DNA of 64,000 bases from Eoetvoesiella caeni (lineage in GTDB: Bacteria > Pseudomonadota > Gammaproteobacteria > Burkholderiales > Burkholderiaceae_B). Location of the stretch: the NCBI RefSeq assembly GCF_003315175.1, contig NZ_QNRQ01000011.1, positions 1-64,000 of the forward strand, read 5' to 3'. Made by a program: the position numbers and the translations under genes. This document shows, piece by piece, positions 9,105 to 17,981 of this stretch (position 1 is its first letter; each line of letters begins with the position of its first letter). The notes beneath the pieces were generated by a model that saw only the letters and a list, made by a program, of their open reading frames with translations, had not been told where the DNA came from and made no database searches.

Positions 9105-9142
9105 ATCTTAGTCGAAATAAACGAAAAGCGCAATAAACGAAA
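9105..9142 (-). promoter_or_regulatory. Promoter and operator repeats of the defence operon
   Basis: On the minus strand a -35 TTGCGC (9128-9133) and a -10 TAAGAT (9105-9110) are separated by exactly 17 nt, 35 nt upstream of the antitoxin start. Two copies of AATAAACGAAA (plus-strand 9116-9126 and 9132-9142), offset by 16 nt, overlap the spacer and the -35. This looks like a self-repressed toxin-antitoxin promoter. No further clear promoter is seen before the CBASS genes. Confidence 0.6.
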
Positions 9143-9282
9143 CGGGGCGCCGATCTCGGCCGTTCGGCCGCCGTCATTCGCCTCCGCTTCAATAGGGGAA
9201 CGAGCCAGTTCGGATTGTTTGCGGCCTAAAACACCGCTGATCTCCAGGATCTGGCCATTGCTGATCACACAGGAATGGCGCG

Positions 9283-9663
9283 ATGTTGGCTCCGATCTGG
9301 CAGCGCGCCGCGCATCGCGGCGTGCCCACTTTTCTCGTGACGGCCCTGCTGCTGGGTCAGTCCCCGATGGCGTTGGCCGAGTCCCCCGCACAGCGCCAGG
9401 AGCTGGTCGCCGCGCTGCGCCAGCTCGACGCCCTGGAGCGCACCGTCGCCGACAGCGTCGCGCATGCCCCCATCCAGCCGGGCGAGCGCTACCACTTCGA
9501 TTATCCGCGGCTGCTGGCTGACTTGGCGCGCGTGCGCGCCGGCATCCAGGCCCATCTCACACCGTCGCGTGCCCAGCCGCGCGACCCCTCCGAACTGGCC
9601 GGCGACTACCGCACCGAGCGGTCCGCTTCGCCATCGCCGACGACTACGGAAGCCAAGCAATGA
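9283..9663 (+). CDS. RAQPRD-family ICE protein
   Basis: 126 residues with an N-terminal signal sequence (hydrophobic stretch to about residue 32, LALAES cleavage-like) and the name-giving RAQPRD motif at residues 96-101. The family (TIGR01690) occurs only in ICE transfer clusters; its function is unknown, and it is probably periplasmic. Here it opens the main transfer operon after the defence island. The stop overlaps the next start (ATGA, 9660). Confidence 0.9.
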   Translation: MLAPIWQRAAHRGVPTFLVTALLLGQSPMALAESPAQRQELVAALRQLDALERTVADSVAHAPIQPGERYHFDYPRLLADLARVRAGIQAHLTPSRAQPRDPSELAGDYRTERSASPSPTTTEAKQ

Positions 9664-9893
9664 ACGGCGCCCAGGTCTCGGCATTTCAAGCCAACAGCGG
9701 CATCGCGCCTTCGGCGATGGCGACCGTCCTGGTCGGCGTCGTGTTCGCGGTCCTGCTCGTGTGGGGCGTCTGGGCCATCCGAACGGCCTACGTGGGGTGG
9801 TCCGAGAGCCGCCTCAACCAGCGCCAGTTCCTCGGCGTCTGCATCCGCTTCGTCGCGATGTACCTCGTCCTGAGCTTCTTCCTCCTCTCCTGA
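9660..9893 (+). CDS. ICE small membrane protein, TIGR03758 (PFL_4701-like)
   Basis: 77 residues with two hydrophobic segments (MATVLVGVVFAVLLVWGVWAI and FVAMYLVLSFFLL) separated by a short polar loop. Small two-helix proteins in this position are standard in PFGI-1-class clusters. The topology recalls pilin or channel-entry proteins of type IV systems, but the role is unproven. It is coupled to the RAQPRD gene by a 4-nt overlap. Confidence 0.85.
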   Translation: MNGAQVSAFQANSGIAPSAMATVLVGVVFAVLLVWGVWAIRTAYVGWSESRLNQRQFLGVCIRFVAMYLVLSFFLLS

Positions 9894-9909
9894 CCTGAAA
9901 GGCACGACC

Positions 9910-10269
9910 ATGCAAAACCGCATCCTCCATTCCCGTCTTGCCCAGCGCGCCGCTGTGGCACTGGGCGCCGCCGCGCTGCCCGCGCTGTCGTTCGCGCAAG
10001 GCTTGCCGCAGTTGGAAAACCCGACCCGCGGCACCGGCAACGGCATCATGGAAACGATCAGGAATTACGGCTACGACATCATCATGCTCGTGGCGCTTCT
10101 GGTCGTTGCGTCGATGTTCATCGGCGTCTGCTACCACGCCTACGGCACCTACGCGGAAATCCACACCGGCCGCAAGACGTGGGGCCAGTTCGGCCTCACG
10201 GTCGCGATCGGTGCCGTGCTGCTGGTGATCGGCATCTGGCTGCTCACCGAAGCCACCGGCATCCTGTAA
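9910..10269 (+). CDS. ICE transfer protein, TIGR03745 (pilin-like)
   Basis: 119 residues: a signal peptide ending near LPALSFAQG, then two hydrophobic segments (IIMLVALLVVASMFIGVCY and FGLTVAIGAVLLVIGIWLL). Length, signal peptide and double-helix layout resemble VirB2/TraA major pilins, and the gene precedes the VirB3-like gene as in other type IV clusters. The pilin assignment is inference; membership in the conserved ICE family is clear. Ribosome binding site GAAAGG precedes the start. Confidence 0.83.
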   Translation: MQNRILHSRLAQRAAVALGAAALPALSFAQGLPQLENPTRGTGNGIMETIRNYGYDIIMLVALLVVASMFIGVCYHAYGTYAEIHTGRKTWGQFGLTVAIGAVLLVIGIWLLTEATGIL

Positions 10270-10281
10270 GGCGAGGCCGGT

Positions 10282-10692
10282 ATGTCCGAGCAGCAGCACG
10301 TCCGTGCGGACGGGACCGTCACGTTCCTTCCGCACCGGCTCAACCGCCACCCCGTAGTCGTGCGCGGCCTCACCGCCGACGAGCTGTGGATCTGCTGCGG
10401 CCTGTCCGGCGCCGCCGGACTGCTGGTCGGCGCGCCACTGTCCTGGGTGTTCCGCACGATCGCCATCGCGCCGACGTTCGTCGTCCTGGGCGTGGCCCTG
10501 GGCGTCTTCATCGGCGGCGGCATCCTGCGCCGGCTCAAGCGCGGGCGTCCCGATACCTGGCTGTACCGGCAACTGCAATGGCGCATAGCCACGCGCCATC
10601 CGCTGATGGCGGGGTGGGTGGGCGGCCACGTGCTGATCTCGCGCTCCGGCTTCTGGTCCACCCGAAGGTCTGTTGCAAGGGGGGCACGATGA
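10282..10692 (+). CDS. ICE transfer protein, TIGR03750 (TraL/VirB3-like)
   Basis: 136 residues with a short polar N-terminus, then two adjacent hydrophobic helices (LTADELWICCGLSGAAGLLVG, broken, and IAPTFVVLGVALGVFIGGGIL), then a basic segment RRLKRGRPDTWLYRQLQ. This arrangement is typical of VirB3/TraL inner-membrane proteins that accompany the VirB4-type ATPase. The stop overlaps the following start by ATGA at 10689. Confidence 0.83.
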   Translation: MSEQQHVRADGTVTFLPHRLNRHPVVVRGLTADELWICCGLSGAAGLLVGAPLSWVFRTIAIAPTFVVLGVALGVFIGGGILRRLKRGRPDTWLYRQLQWRIATRHPLMAGWVGGHVLISRSGFWSTRRSVARGAR

Positions 10693-11381
10693 GCCGCTTC
10701 AAGAACGAGATCACCCACCTGCAGGCGCACATCAAGACGCTTCGCCTGGGGGCTGGTGCGCTGGTCATCGTCGCCCTGGTCATGGGCGGCGGCTGGTGGA
10801 GCGCGCCGCGCGACCTGACCATCCACGTCCCGCCTGACCTGCGCTCCGGCAGTACCCGAAAGTGGTGGGAAGTGCCGCCCGAATCGGTCTATGCGTTCAC
10901 GTTCTACGTGTTCCAGACGCTCAACCGCTGGCCGACGAACGGCGACGAGGACTACGCGCGCAACCTCCACACGCTCTCGCCGTACCTCACCCCGTCCTGC
11001 CAGGCCTTCCTGCGCGCGGACTACGACTACCGGCGCAGCACGGGCGAGCTGCGCCAACGCGTGCGCGGTATCTACGAAATCCCCGGCCGTGGCTACGGCG
11101 ACGATCCCACGGCGCGCGTGCGCGTGGTCTCCGACCGGGACTGGGTGGTGACGCTCGACATCACCGCCGACGAGTACTACGGCGCCGAGCAGGTCAAGCG
11201 TGCGCTCGTGCGCTACCCAGTGAAGGTCACGCGGGTGGACATCGATCCCGCCCGCAACCCGTTCGGCCTGGCGCTGGACTGCTACGACGGGGCGCCCCAG
11301 CGCATCAGCGCACCGGAGCCGACGCGCCCGGCGCCTAGCGGCCTGTCTCCGCAAGCGCCCCAAGGAGGAAACACCCCATGA
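10689..11381 (+). CDS. ICE transfer protein, TIGR03746 (PFL_4703-like, TraE/VirB8-like)
   Basis: 230 residues from the ATG that overlaps the upstream stop; longer in-frame readings run through the preceding gene and are rejected. One N-terminal membrane anchor (LGAGALVIVALVMGGGWW, about residues 19-36) is followed by a periplasmic domain. Topology and order match TraE/VirB8 assembly factors. The stop overlaps the next ATG (11378-11381). Confidence 0.85.
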   Translation: MSRFKNEITHLQAHIKTLRLGAGALVIVALVMGGGWWSAPRDLTIHVPPDLRSGSTRKWWEVPPESVYAFTFYVFQTLNRWPTNGDEDYARNLHTLSPYLTPSCQAFLRADYDYRRSTGELRQRVRGIYEIPGRGYGDDPTARVRVVSDRDWVVTLDITADEYYGAEQVKRALVRYPVKVTRVDIDPARNPFGLALDCYDGAPQRISAPEPTRPAPSGLSPQAPQGGNTP

Positions 11382-12292
11382 AGCATCCTGTACTCACGCT
11401 GCTGGGGCTGCTGGCCGTCGCCGTGGCCCCCGCTCAGGCGGTGGAAATCCTGCGCTGGGAACGCATGCCGCTCGCGGTGCCGCTGAAGGTGGGCCAGGAG
11501 CGCATCGTGTTCATCGACCGGAACGTCCGCGTGGGCGTGCCCGCAGGGGTGGGCGAACGCCTGCGCGTGCAGAGCGCGGGTGGCGCGGTGTACCTGCGCG
11601 CCAACGAACCGATCGAGCCCACGCGGCTGCAACTGCAGGATGCCGACACGGGCGCGCTGATCCTGCTCGACATCGCGGCCGAGCCGCCCAAGGACGGCGA
11701 GGCCGAACTGGAGCCGGTGCGTATCGTCGAGAGTAGTAGCACCCCGGCGCGCTACGGCGATCAGGCAGGCGGTGCCGATGAGGCCCCCGCACGCGCCCAC
11801 GACCAGGCAGGTACGCGGGCGACCCGGCGCGAAACCCCGGTTCCGGTCGTCCTGACGCGCTTCGCCGCGCAAAACCTCTACGCGCCGCTGCGCACTGTGG
11901 AGCCGCTGCCTGGCGTCATGCGGGTGAACCTGCGCCGTGACCTCGACCTCGGCACGCTGATGCCGACGCTGCCGGTGCGCGCGGTCGCGCTCGCGTCGTG
12001 GCGTCTGGAGGACCAGTGGGTCACCGCCGTGCGCCTGACCAACAGCAGTAGCGGCTGGGTCACGCTCGACCCGCGCGTGCTGCAAGGCGATTTCCTCACC
12101 GCCACCTTCCAGCACGAAACGCTCGGCCCCCGCGGTACGCCCGAGGACACGACCGTCCTGTACCTGGTGACGCGCGGGCGCGGCCTCGCGCAATCGCTGC
12201 TGCCGGCGATCCACCGCTTCGACCCGGCTGCGCACCTGCCACAGCCGGAAGCGCAAGCCGACGACGGCAAGGAGGCCCGCCATGCGCAGTAA
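11378..12292 (+). CDS. ICE transfer protein, TIGR03749 (PFL_4704-like, TraK/VirB9-like)
   Basis: 304 residues with a cleavable-looking signal sequence (LLGLLAVAVAPAQAVE). The rest is beta-rich and soluble, as expected for the periplasmic/outer-membrane core protein TraK/VirB9 that contacts the VirB10-like protein encoded next. The 3' end overlaps the next gene by 11 nt. Confidence 0.85.
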   Translation: MKHPVLTLLGLLAVAVAPAQAVEILRWERMPLAVPLKVGQERIVFIDRNVRVGVPAGVGERLRVQSAGGAVYLRANEPIEPTRLQLQDADTGALILLDIAAEPPKDGEAELEPVRIVESSSTPARYGDQAGGADEAPARAHDQAGTRATRRETPVPVVLTRFAAQNLYAPLRTVEPLPGVMRVNLRRDLDLGTLMPTLPVRAVALASWRLEDQWVTAVRLTNSSSGWVTLDPRVLQGDFLTATFQHETLGPRGTPEDTTVLYLVTRGRGLAQSLLPAIHRFDPAAHLPQPEAQADDGKEARHAQ

Positions 12293-13700
12293 CGGCTTGC
12301 TCAAGTGGCTGATGATCCCGGTCGCTCTGCTGGTGCTGTTCGTTGCGATCCGGCTGTTCTCCGGCGGAAGCACGTCGGCTCCGCCGACCCCAGATGCCGG
12401 CTCCAAGCTGACGCCCGAGGAAATGAAGGCGTTGGGCATCGAAGGCGATACCCCGCGCGATACCGTGGCAACGCTCGTCGCGCAGGTGAAGCAGTTGCGC
12501 ACCGAGCTTCAGACCGCGCTGACCGACAACAAGTCGCAGCGCGAGGAAAACCAGCGGTTGCGCCAGCGCGAAAACTCCATCGATCAGCGCATCAATTCGG
12601 CCCTCGAATCCGAGCGTTCCAACCTGCGCCGCGACCAGGAACAGGCGGCCAGCGCTCGCCAGCAGACCGAAGGGCTGCTCGCCGACCTGCAGCGGCGCCT
12701 GGACAGCATCGGTGGGCGCGGCGGCGGCCACGCTGATCTGCCGGTGGGCCTGGGGCTGCGCGACGGCGACGAGGCCGGCATGGAAGGCGGCATGCGCTGG
12801 GTCGAACCGGACGACGCGAAGAAGACCGAGGGCCGCAACGGCAGTCGTGGCACGGGCAGCGGCATGAGCTTCCCGACGAGCTTCGGCCCAGCGCAAAGCA
12901 CACTGGAAACGACTGCGGAAACCGTGGCGAACGCCGGCGCACGTGCGGCAGGCGTCAAGAGCGCCAAGCCGGTCTATACCGTGCCAACCAACTCGACGCT
13001 GATGGGCTCCGTGGCGATGACGGCGCTGATTGGGCGCGTGCCGATCGACGGGACAGTGAACGATCCGTACCCCTTCAAGGTACTGGTCGGGCCGGACAAC
13101 CTCACGGCCAATGGCATCGACATTCCCGACGTGGCCGGCGCGGTGTTCTCCGGCACCGCTTCGGGTGACTGGACGCTCTCGTGCGTGCGCGGTCAGGTGC
13201 GCAGCATCACCTTCGTCTTCCACGACGGCACGATCCGCACCATCCCCGAAGACCGCGACGGCAATCAGCAGAACAACCAGCAACGCGACGGCCTGGGCTG
13301 GATCAGCGACCCGCACGGCATCCCCTGCGTCAGCGGCGAGCGGCGCAGCAACGCCCAGCAATACCTCGGCTCGCAGGCCCTGATCACGGCCGCCGGCGCG
13401 GGCGTGGCCTCGCTCATCGAAAGCGACAGCGGCCGCATGTCCTACGTCGGCTCGGACGGCGCCATCGGCACCGTGGGCATCAGTGGCCAGGAAGCAGTCG
13501 GCCAGATCCTCGCAGGCGGCGTCCGGGACATGTCGGCCTGGGTCAACAAGCTCTACGGCCAGGCCTTCGCCGCCGTCTATGTGCAGCCCGGCGCCAAGGT
13601 CGCCGTCCACCTCGAAAAACCGCTGGCCATCGATCACGACCCCGAAGGCCGGCGCGTCGATCACCGTGCAGGAGAAAGCCATGCGCTCGAACTCGATTAA
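12282..13700 (+). CDS. ICE transfer protein, TIGR03752 (PFL_4705-like, TraB/VirB10-like)
   Basis: 472 residues: one N-terminal membrane helix (residues 8-24), a coiled-coil stretch near 60-135 (many Glu/Gln/Arg heptads) and a C-terminal beta domain containing YTVPTNSTLMGSVAMTAL, the typical start of the TraB/VirB10 barrel. Such proteins span from inner to outer membrane and gate the channel. The lipoprotein gene starts 20 nt before its end. Confidence 0.88.
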   Translation: MRSNGLLKWLMIPVALLVLFVAIRLFSGGSTSAPPTPDAGSKLTPEEMKALGIEGDTPRDTVATLVAQVKQLRTELQTALTDNKSQREENQRLRQRENSIDQRINSALESERSNLRRDQEQAASARQQTEGLLADLQRRLDSIGGRGGGHADLPVGLGLRDGDEAGMEGGMRWVEPDDAKKTEGRNGSRGTGSGMSFPTSFGPAQSTLETTAETVANAGARAAGVKSAKPVYTVPTNSTLMGSVAMTALIGRVPIDGTVNDPYPFKVLVGPDNLTANGIDIPDVAGAVFSGTASGDWTLSCVRGQVRSITFVFHDGTIRTIPEDRDGNQQNNQQRDGLGWISDPHGIPCVSGERRSNAQQYLGSQALITAAGAGVASLIESDSGRMSYVGSDGAIGTVGISGQEAVGQILAGGVRDMSAWVNKLYGQAFAAVYVQPGAKVAVHLEKPLAIDHDPEGRRVDHRAGESHALELD

Positions 13701-14121
13701 GGGCCTGGCGCTGACCCTCGCCATCGCCGTGCTCGGCGGCTGCGCCACCAGCAAGGAAGAACTGCTGACCCATAGCGACCGCACCATGATGGACATCTGG
13801 CAGCAGGAAACGGGGGGCGGCAGCAGTGGCACCGGCCAGGTCGCGCGCCGGCAGTTGCTCGACGCGCGCCAGAGTCTGCGCCGGCCGCTGACCGAGGCCG
13901 ACGTGCAGACCGCGCCCGCCGAGCAGATGCGTTACACGCGCACCGCGCGCAACGAGGTCTATCGCCAGTTCCACCGGCTTCCGAATCCCGATCTCGTCAT
14001 GTACGTGTATCCGCACTTGGCGGGCTCGGACCCTGTACCTGTGCCGGGCTACACGACGGTTTTCCCGCTTTACCAGCGCGTGCAGTACGCCATGCCGGGC
14101 GAGCGCGTGGAGGACTACTGA
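13681..14121 (+). CDS. ICE conjugal transfer lipoprotein, TIGR03751
   Basis: 146 residues from the ATG at 13681, which lies inside the end of the VirB10-like gene. The N-terminus MRSNSIKGLALTLAIAVLGGCATS is a signal peptide with lipobox LGGC. The protein is probably anchored in the outer membrane and plays the VirB7/TraV role of stabilising the core complex (inference from position and lipobox). GGAGAAAGCC precedes the start. The stop overlaps the next ATG. Confidence 0.87.
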   Translation: MRSNSIKGLALTLAIAVLGGCATSKEELLTHSDRTMMDIWQQETGGGSSGTGQVARRQLLDARQSLRRPLTEADVQTAPAEQMRYTRTARNEVYRQFHRLPNPDLVMYVYPHLAGSDPVPVPGYTTVFPLYQRVQYAMPGERVEDY

Positions 14122-17000
14122 TGCGCTGGAAACTTCCCTGGCCGAAGCTGGCCGCATCCGACATCGGCGACGAAGAGAAGCCGGACGGCTGGCAGCGCCA
14201 TGTCCAGGCCTTGCACCAAGCCGGCATCCCCGAACCCGGCGCGGCGGTCCAGGGCCGCAGGCCGGCGACGGTAGCCGACGAGCAGGCGCTGTACGACGTC
14301 GCGCCGTCGTTCGCGGAACTGCTGCCTTGGGTGGAGTTCCTGCCGCAGTCGAAGTCCATGCTGCTGGAGGATGGGCAGTCGGTCGCTGCCTTCTACGAGC
14401 TGGTGCCGCTGGGCACCGAGGGCCGGGAACCCGGCTGGCTCGCGCATGCCCGTGATGCCTTGGAGAACGCGCTCCAGGACTCGTTCGATGAACTGGACGA
14501 AAACCCCTGGGTGCTACAGCTCTACGCCCAGGACGAGCCCAGCTTCGACCAGTACATGCAGACCCTGCGCGACTATGTGCAGCCGCGCGCCCGCGATACC
14601 GAGTTCACCGAGTTCTACCTGCGCTTCTTCAGCCACCACCTGCGCGCGGTGGCCAAGCCGGGCGGGTTGTTCGAGGACACGGTGGTCACACGGCTGCGCT
14701 GGCGCGGCCAGACGCGGCGGGTGCGCATGGTGATCTATCGCCGTGCCACCGGGCCGGCGAGCCGCCGCGGCCAGACGCCCGAGCAGATGCTGAACATCGT
14801 ATGCGACCGCCTGTGCGGCGGCTTGGCGAACGCCGGCATCCAGGCACGGCGCATGGTCGCAGCCGACGTCCACGACTGGCTGCTGCGGTGGTTCAATCCG
14901 CGTCCTACGCTGCTCGGACCTGGAGCCGAAGACCGCGAGCGTTTCTATGCGCTGGCCCGCTATCCCGACGAGACCGAGGACGGCGAGATCGAACTGGCGA
15001 GTGGGCGGGATTTCAGCCAGCGGCTGTTCTTCGGCCAGCCGCGCTCCGACGTGGCGCACGGCACCTGGTATTTCGACGGCATGCCGCACCGGGTGCTGAT
15101 CACCGATCGCCTGCGCATGCCGCCCGGCACGGGGCACCTGACAGGCGAGACCCGCAAAGGGGATGCCATCAACACGCTGTTCGACCAGATGCCGGAAGAC
15201 ACCTTGATGTGTCTCACGATGGTCGCCACGCCGCAGGATGTCCTGGAAGCGGACTTGAACCACCTGGCGAAGAAGGCGGTGGGCGAGACGTTGGCGTCGG
15301 AGCAGACGCTCAAGGACGTGCAGGAGGCGCGCTCGCTGATCGGCAGCGCGCACAAGCTCTACCGGGGAACGCTGGCGTTCTACCTGCGTGGGCGCGACGA
15401 AGCGGAACTGGACCGGCGCGGCCTGGATCTGGCGAACGTCATGCTCAACGCCGGCTTGCAGCCGGTGCGCGAGGACGACGAGGTGGCACCGCTCAACAGC
15501 TACTTGCGGTGGCTGCCGTGCTGTTACAACCCCGGCAAGGATCGGCGCAGGTGGTACACCCAACTGATGTTCGCCCAGCACGCGGCGAACCTGTCGCCGG
15601 TGTGGGGCCGCGCCCAGGGTACGGGACACCCTGGCATCACGATGTTCAACCGTGGTGGCGGCCCGATTACGTTTGACCCGTTGAACAGGTTGGACCGGCA
15701 GATGAACGCTCATCTGTTCCTGTTCGGTCCCACCGGCTCCGGCAAGAGCGCCACGCTCAATAACCTCTTGAACCAGGTCACGGCCATCTATCGGCCGCGG
15801 CTGTTCATCGTCGAGGCCGGCAACAGCTTCGGCCTGTTCAGCGATTTCGCCAAGCGCCTGGGCCTGACGGTGAACCGGGTCAAGTTGGCCCCAGGCTCGG
15901 GCATCAGCCTGGCACCGTTCGCGGATGCGCGCCGGCTGATCGAAACGCCGAGCGACGTGCAGACCCTCGACGCCGACGCGCTGGACGAAGACCTGCCACC
16001 GGATGCCTCGGCCATGGAGGCGGACGAGCAGCGCGACGTGCTGGGCGAATTGGAGATCACGGCGCGTCTGATGATCACGGGCGGCGAAGACAAGGAAGAA
16101 GCCCGGATGACGCGGGCCGATCGCTCGCTGATCCGCCAGTGCATCCTCGACGCCGCCGAGCACTGCTACGGTGGAGGTGGTAGCGAGAAGCGCACGGTGC
16201 TCACGCGCGACGTGCGCAACGCGCTGCGCACCCGTGGCCAGGACCCGACGCTGCCAGAGATGCGGCGCGTGCGGCTGCTGGAGATGGCGGACGCGATGGA
16301 GATGTTCTGCCAAGGCACTGACGGCGAGATGTTCGATCGCGACGGCACCCCATGGCCCGAGGCCGACATCACGCTGGTCGATCTGGCGACATACGCACGC
16401 GAGGGCTACAACGCGCAACTCTCGATCGCCTACATCTCGCTGATCAGCACCGTCAACAACATCGCAGAACGTGACCAGTATCTGGGCCGTCCGATCATCA
16501 ATGTCACAGACGAAGGCCACGTGATCACCAAGAACCCGCTGCTCGCGCCCTATACCGTGAAAATTACAAAAATGTGGCGCAAGCTGGGGGCCTGGTACTG
16601 GCTGGCTACACAAAATATCGACGACCTGCCGCGTGCCGCAGAGCCCATGCTCAACATGATCGAGTGGTGGATCTGCCTCAGCATGCCCCCCGATGAAGTG
16701 GAGAAGATCGCGCGGTTCCGCGAACTGAGCCCAGCGCAGAAGGCGCTGATGCTCTCGGCCCGCAAGGAGGCCGGCAAGTTCACCGAAGGCGTCATCCTCT
16801 CCAAGAGCATGGAAGTGCTGTTCCGCGCCGTGCCACCGAGCCTGTACCTCGCCCTCGCGCAGACAGAACCCGAGGAGAAGGCCGAACGCTACCAGCTCAT
16901 GCAGCAATACGGCTGCACCGAATTGGAAGCGGCTTTCAAGGTGGCCGAGAAGATCGACCAGGCACGCGGCATCGAGTCGCCGGCCCTGGAGCTGTCGTAA
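14121..17000 (+). CDS. traC: Conjugative transfer ATPase, TIGR03744 (PFL_4706, TraC/VirB4-type)
   Basis: 959-residue cytoplasmic ATPase that energises pilus assembly and substrate transfer. Walker A GPTGSGKSATLNN lies near residue 536; IINVTDEGHVI near residue 795 is the Walker B region, and WLATQNIDDLP follows as the sensor segment. The N-terminal 450 residues are the VirB4 partner-binding domain. Length agrees with the family. It follows the lipoprotein gene with a 1-nt overlap and is followed by a DsbA-like gene after 13 nt. Confidence 0.95.
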   Translation: MRWKLPWPKLAASDIGDEEKPDGWQRHVQALHQAGIPEPGAAVQGRRPATVADEQALYDVAPSFAELLPWVEFLPQSKSMLLEDGQSVAAFYELVPLGTEGREPGWLAHARDALENALQDSFDELDENPWVLQLYAQDEPSFDQYMQTLRDYVQPRARDTEFTEFYLRFFSHHLRAVAKPGGLFEDTVVTRLRWRGQTRRVRMVIYRRATGPASRRGQTPEQMLNIVCDRLCGGLANAGIQARRMVAADVHDWLLRWFNPRPTLLGPGAEDRERFYALARYPDETEDGEIELASGRDFSQRLFFGQPRSDVAHGTWYFDGMPHRVLITDRLRMPPGTGHLTGETRKGDAINTLFDQMPEDTLMCLTMVATPQDVLEADLNHLAKKAVGETLASEQTLKDVQEARSLIGSAHKLYRGTLAFYLRGRDEAELDRRGLDLANVMLNAGLQPVREDDEVAPLNSYLRWLPCCYNPGKDRRRWYTQLMFAQHAANLSPVWGRAQGTGHPGITMFNRGGGPITFDPLNRLDRQMNAHLFLFGPTGSGKSATLNNLLNQVTAIYRPRLFIVEAGNSFGLFSDFAKRLGLTVNRVKLAPGSGISLAPFADARRLIETPSDVQTLDADALDEDLPPDASAMEADEQRDVLGELEITARLMITGGEDKEEARMTRADRSLIRQCILDAAEHCYGGGGSEKRTVLTRDVRNALRTRGQDPTLPEMRRVRLLEMADAMEMFCQGTDGEMFDRDGTPWPEADITLVDLATYAREGYNAQLSIAYISLISTVNNIAERDQYLGRPIINVTDEGHVITKNPLLAPYTVKITKMWRKLGAWYWLATQNIDDLPRAAEPMLNMIEWWICLSMPPDEVEKIARFRELSPAQKALMLSARKEAGKFTEGVILSKSMEVLFRAVPPSLYLALAQTEPEEKAERYQLMQQYGCTELEAAFKVAEKIDQARGIESPALELS

Positions 17001-17013
17001 ACCGGAGAACGCC

Positions 17014-17799
17014 ATGGAACAGAAACGTCCTTCCATTCCGATGCAGGTCCAGGCGGTCCGCCGTCGCAATCGGCGGCTCCGCTGGCCGTGGGTATTGGCT
17101 GCTGCGCTGGTCGCGCTACTGCTGACCTGGCTGGTGTCCCGCACGCCCGGCGAATCCTCAGCACCGTCGCCCGCGCCGGTCAGCACGGCGCAGGTCGCTG
17201 GGCCACCTTGGCAGATGGGCAACCCGGAAGGCCGCTTCACGCTGACGCTCTATGCCGACCTGGAATGCCCGTTCTGCCGGGAGTACTTCCCGCAGCTCAA
17301 GCGGTGGGTCGGCAACAACACCGACGTCGCACTGCAATGGCATCACCAGCCGCTGGCCGCGCACGAGCCGGCCGCGTCGGCCGAGGCAGGTCTGGCCGAA
17401 TGCGCCGCCGAAGCGGGCGGGCATGCAGCGTTCTGGCAGGCGGTCGAATGGGTCTATGCCCACACGCGCAGCGACGGCCAGGGCCTGCCCGATGGCTTGC
17501 GTTACCCCGAAACAACGTCAGCCATCGAACAGTGCATGGCGAGCGAGCGGCCCAACGTGGCCGTCCGCGCCCAGGCCGCGGAAGCCACCAAGAGCGGCGT
17601 GACCGCCACGCCGTCGCTGCGACTGCTCGATCGCCAGACGGGCCAGGCCATTCTGCTGCAGGGGCCGATCGAGGGTGATGCCTTGCTCTCGGCCATGGAC
17701 ATGCTGGCGGCCGGGGACATGGCCAGCGACGCGGCGGCGTCACCCGCCCCCCCCACATCCGCAATGCCTGCCGACGTTGTCGGCGACATGCCCAGGTAG
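17014..17799 (+). CDS. Periplasmic DsbA/thioredoxin-like protein of the transfer cluster
   Basis: 261 residues: a membrane anchor or signal (WVLAAALVALLLTWLVS), then a thioredoxin-like domain with the redox motif CPFC in LYADLECPFCREYFP, and a cis-Pro-like GVTATPSLRLL. It is probably a DsbA/DsbC-type oxidoreductase that forms or repairs disulfides in the Cys-rich transfer proteins encoded downstream (TraU/TraH-like). The C-terminal Ala/Pro/Met-rich tail has no clear function. Confidence 0.85.
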   Translation: MEQKRPSIPMQVQAVRRRNRRLRWPWVLAAALVALLLTWLVSRTPGESSAPSPAPVSTAQVAGPPWQMGNPEGRFTLTLYADLECPFCREYFPQLKRWVGNNTDVALQWHHQPLAAHEPAASAEAGLAECAAEAGGHAAFWQAVEWVYAHTRSDGQGLPDGLRYPETTSAIEQCMASERPNVAVRAQAAEATKSGVTATPSLRLLDRQTGQAILLQGPIEGDALLSAMDMLAAGDMASDAAASPAPPTSAMPADVVGDMPR

Positions 17800-17924
17800 C
17801 CCTCGGTCTTGGAGGCTACGGCGCGGCTCGCCGCGCTGACCGCGACCCGTTCGCTTTCGCATCCTGGCTGCGAACAATCACCGCTGCGCGGTGGTGGATG
17901 CACCTAGTTCTGCTGTTTCCATCC

Positions 17925-17981
17925 CCAGGAGGGCTTGCCCTCCCAGGGTGGCGTCCTCCATTCAAATTCTGGAGGTTTGCC
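17925..17981 (+). promoter_or_regulatory. Structured 5' leader of radC with sequestered ribosome binding site
   Basis: Two adjacent hairpins precede radC. The first is a perfect 7-bp stem GGAGGGC/GCCCTCC (17928-17934 with 17937-17943). The second pairs CCTCCA (17955-17960) with TGGAGG (17970-17975), and its 3' arm is the radC Shine-Dalgarno sequence 6 nt before the ATG. This would hide the start unless the hairpin opens. It may be an instance of the described radC RNA motif of ICEs, a match recalled rather than tested. Confidence 0.5.

Noticed and set aside
14514-17240. Open frame of 908 codons on the minus strand
   Set aside because: It lies wholly opposite the TraC-type ATPase and the start of the DsbA-like gene, has a His/Arg/Gln-rich composition typical of the antisense of high-GC genes, and shows no domain.
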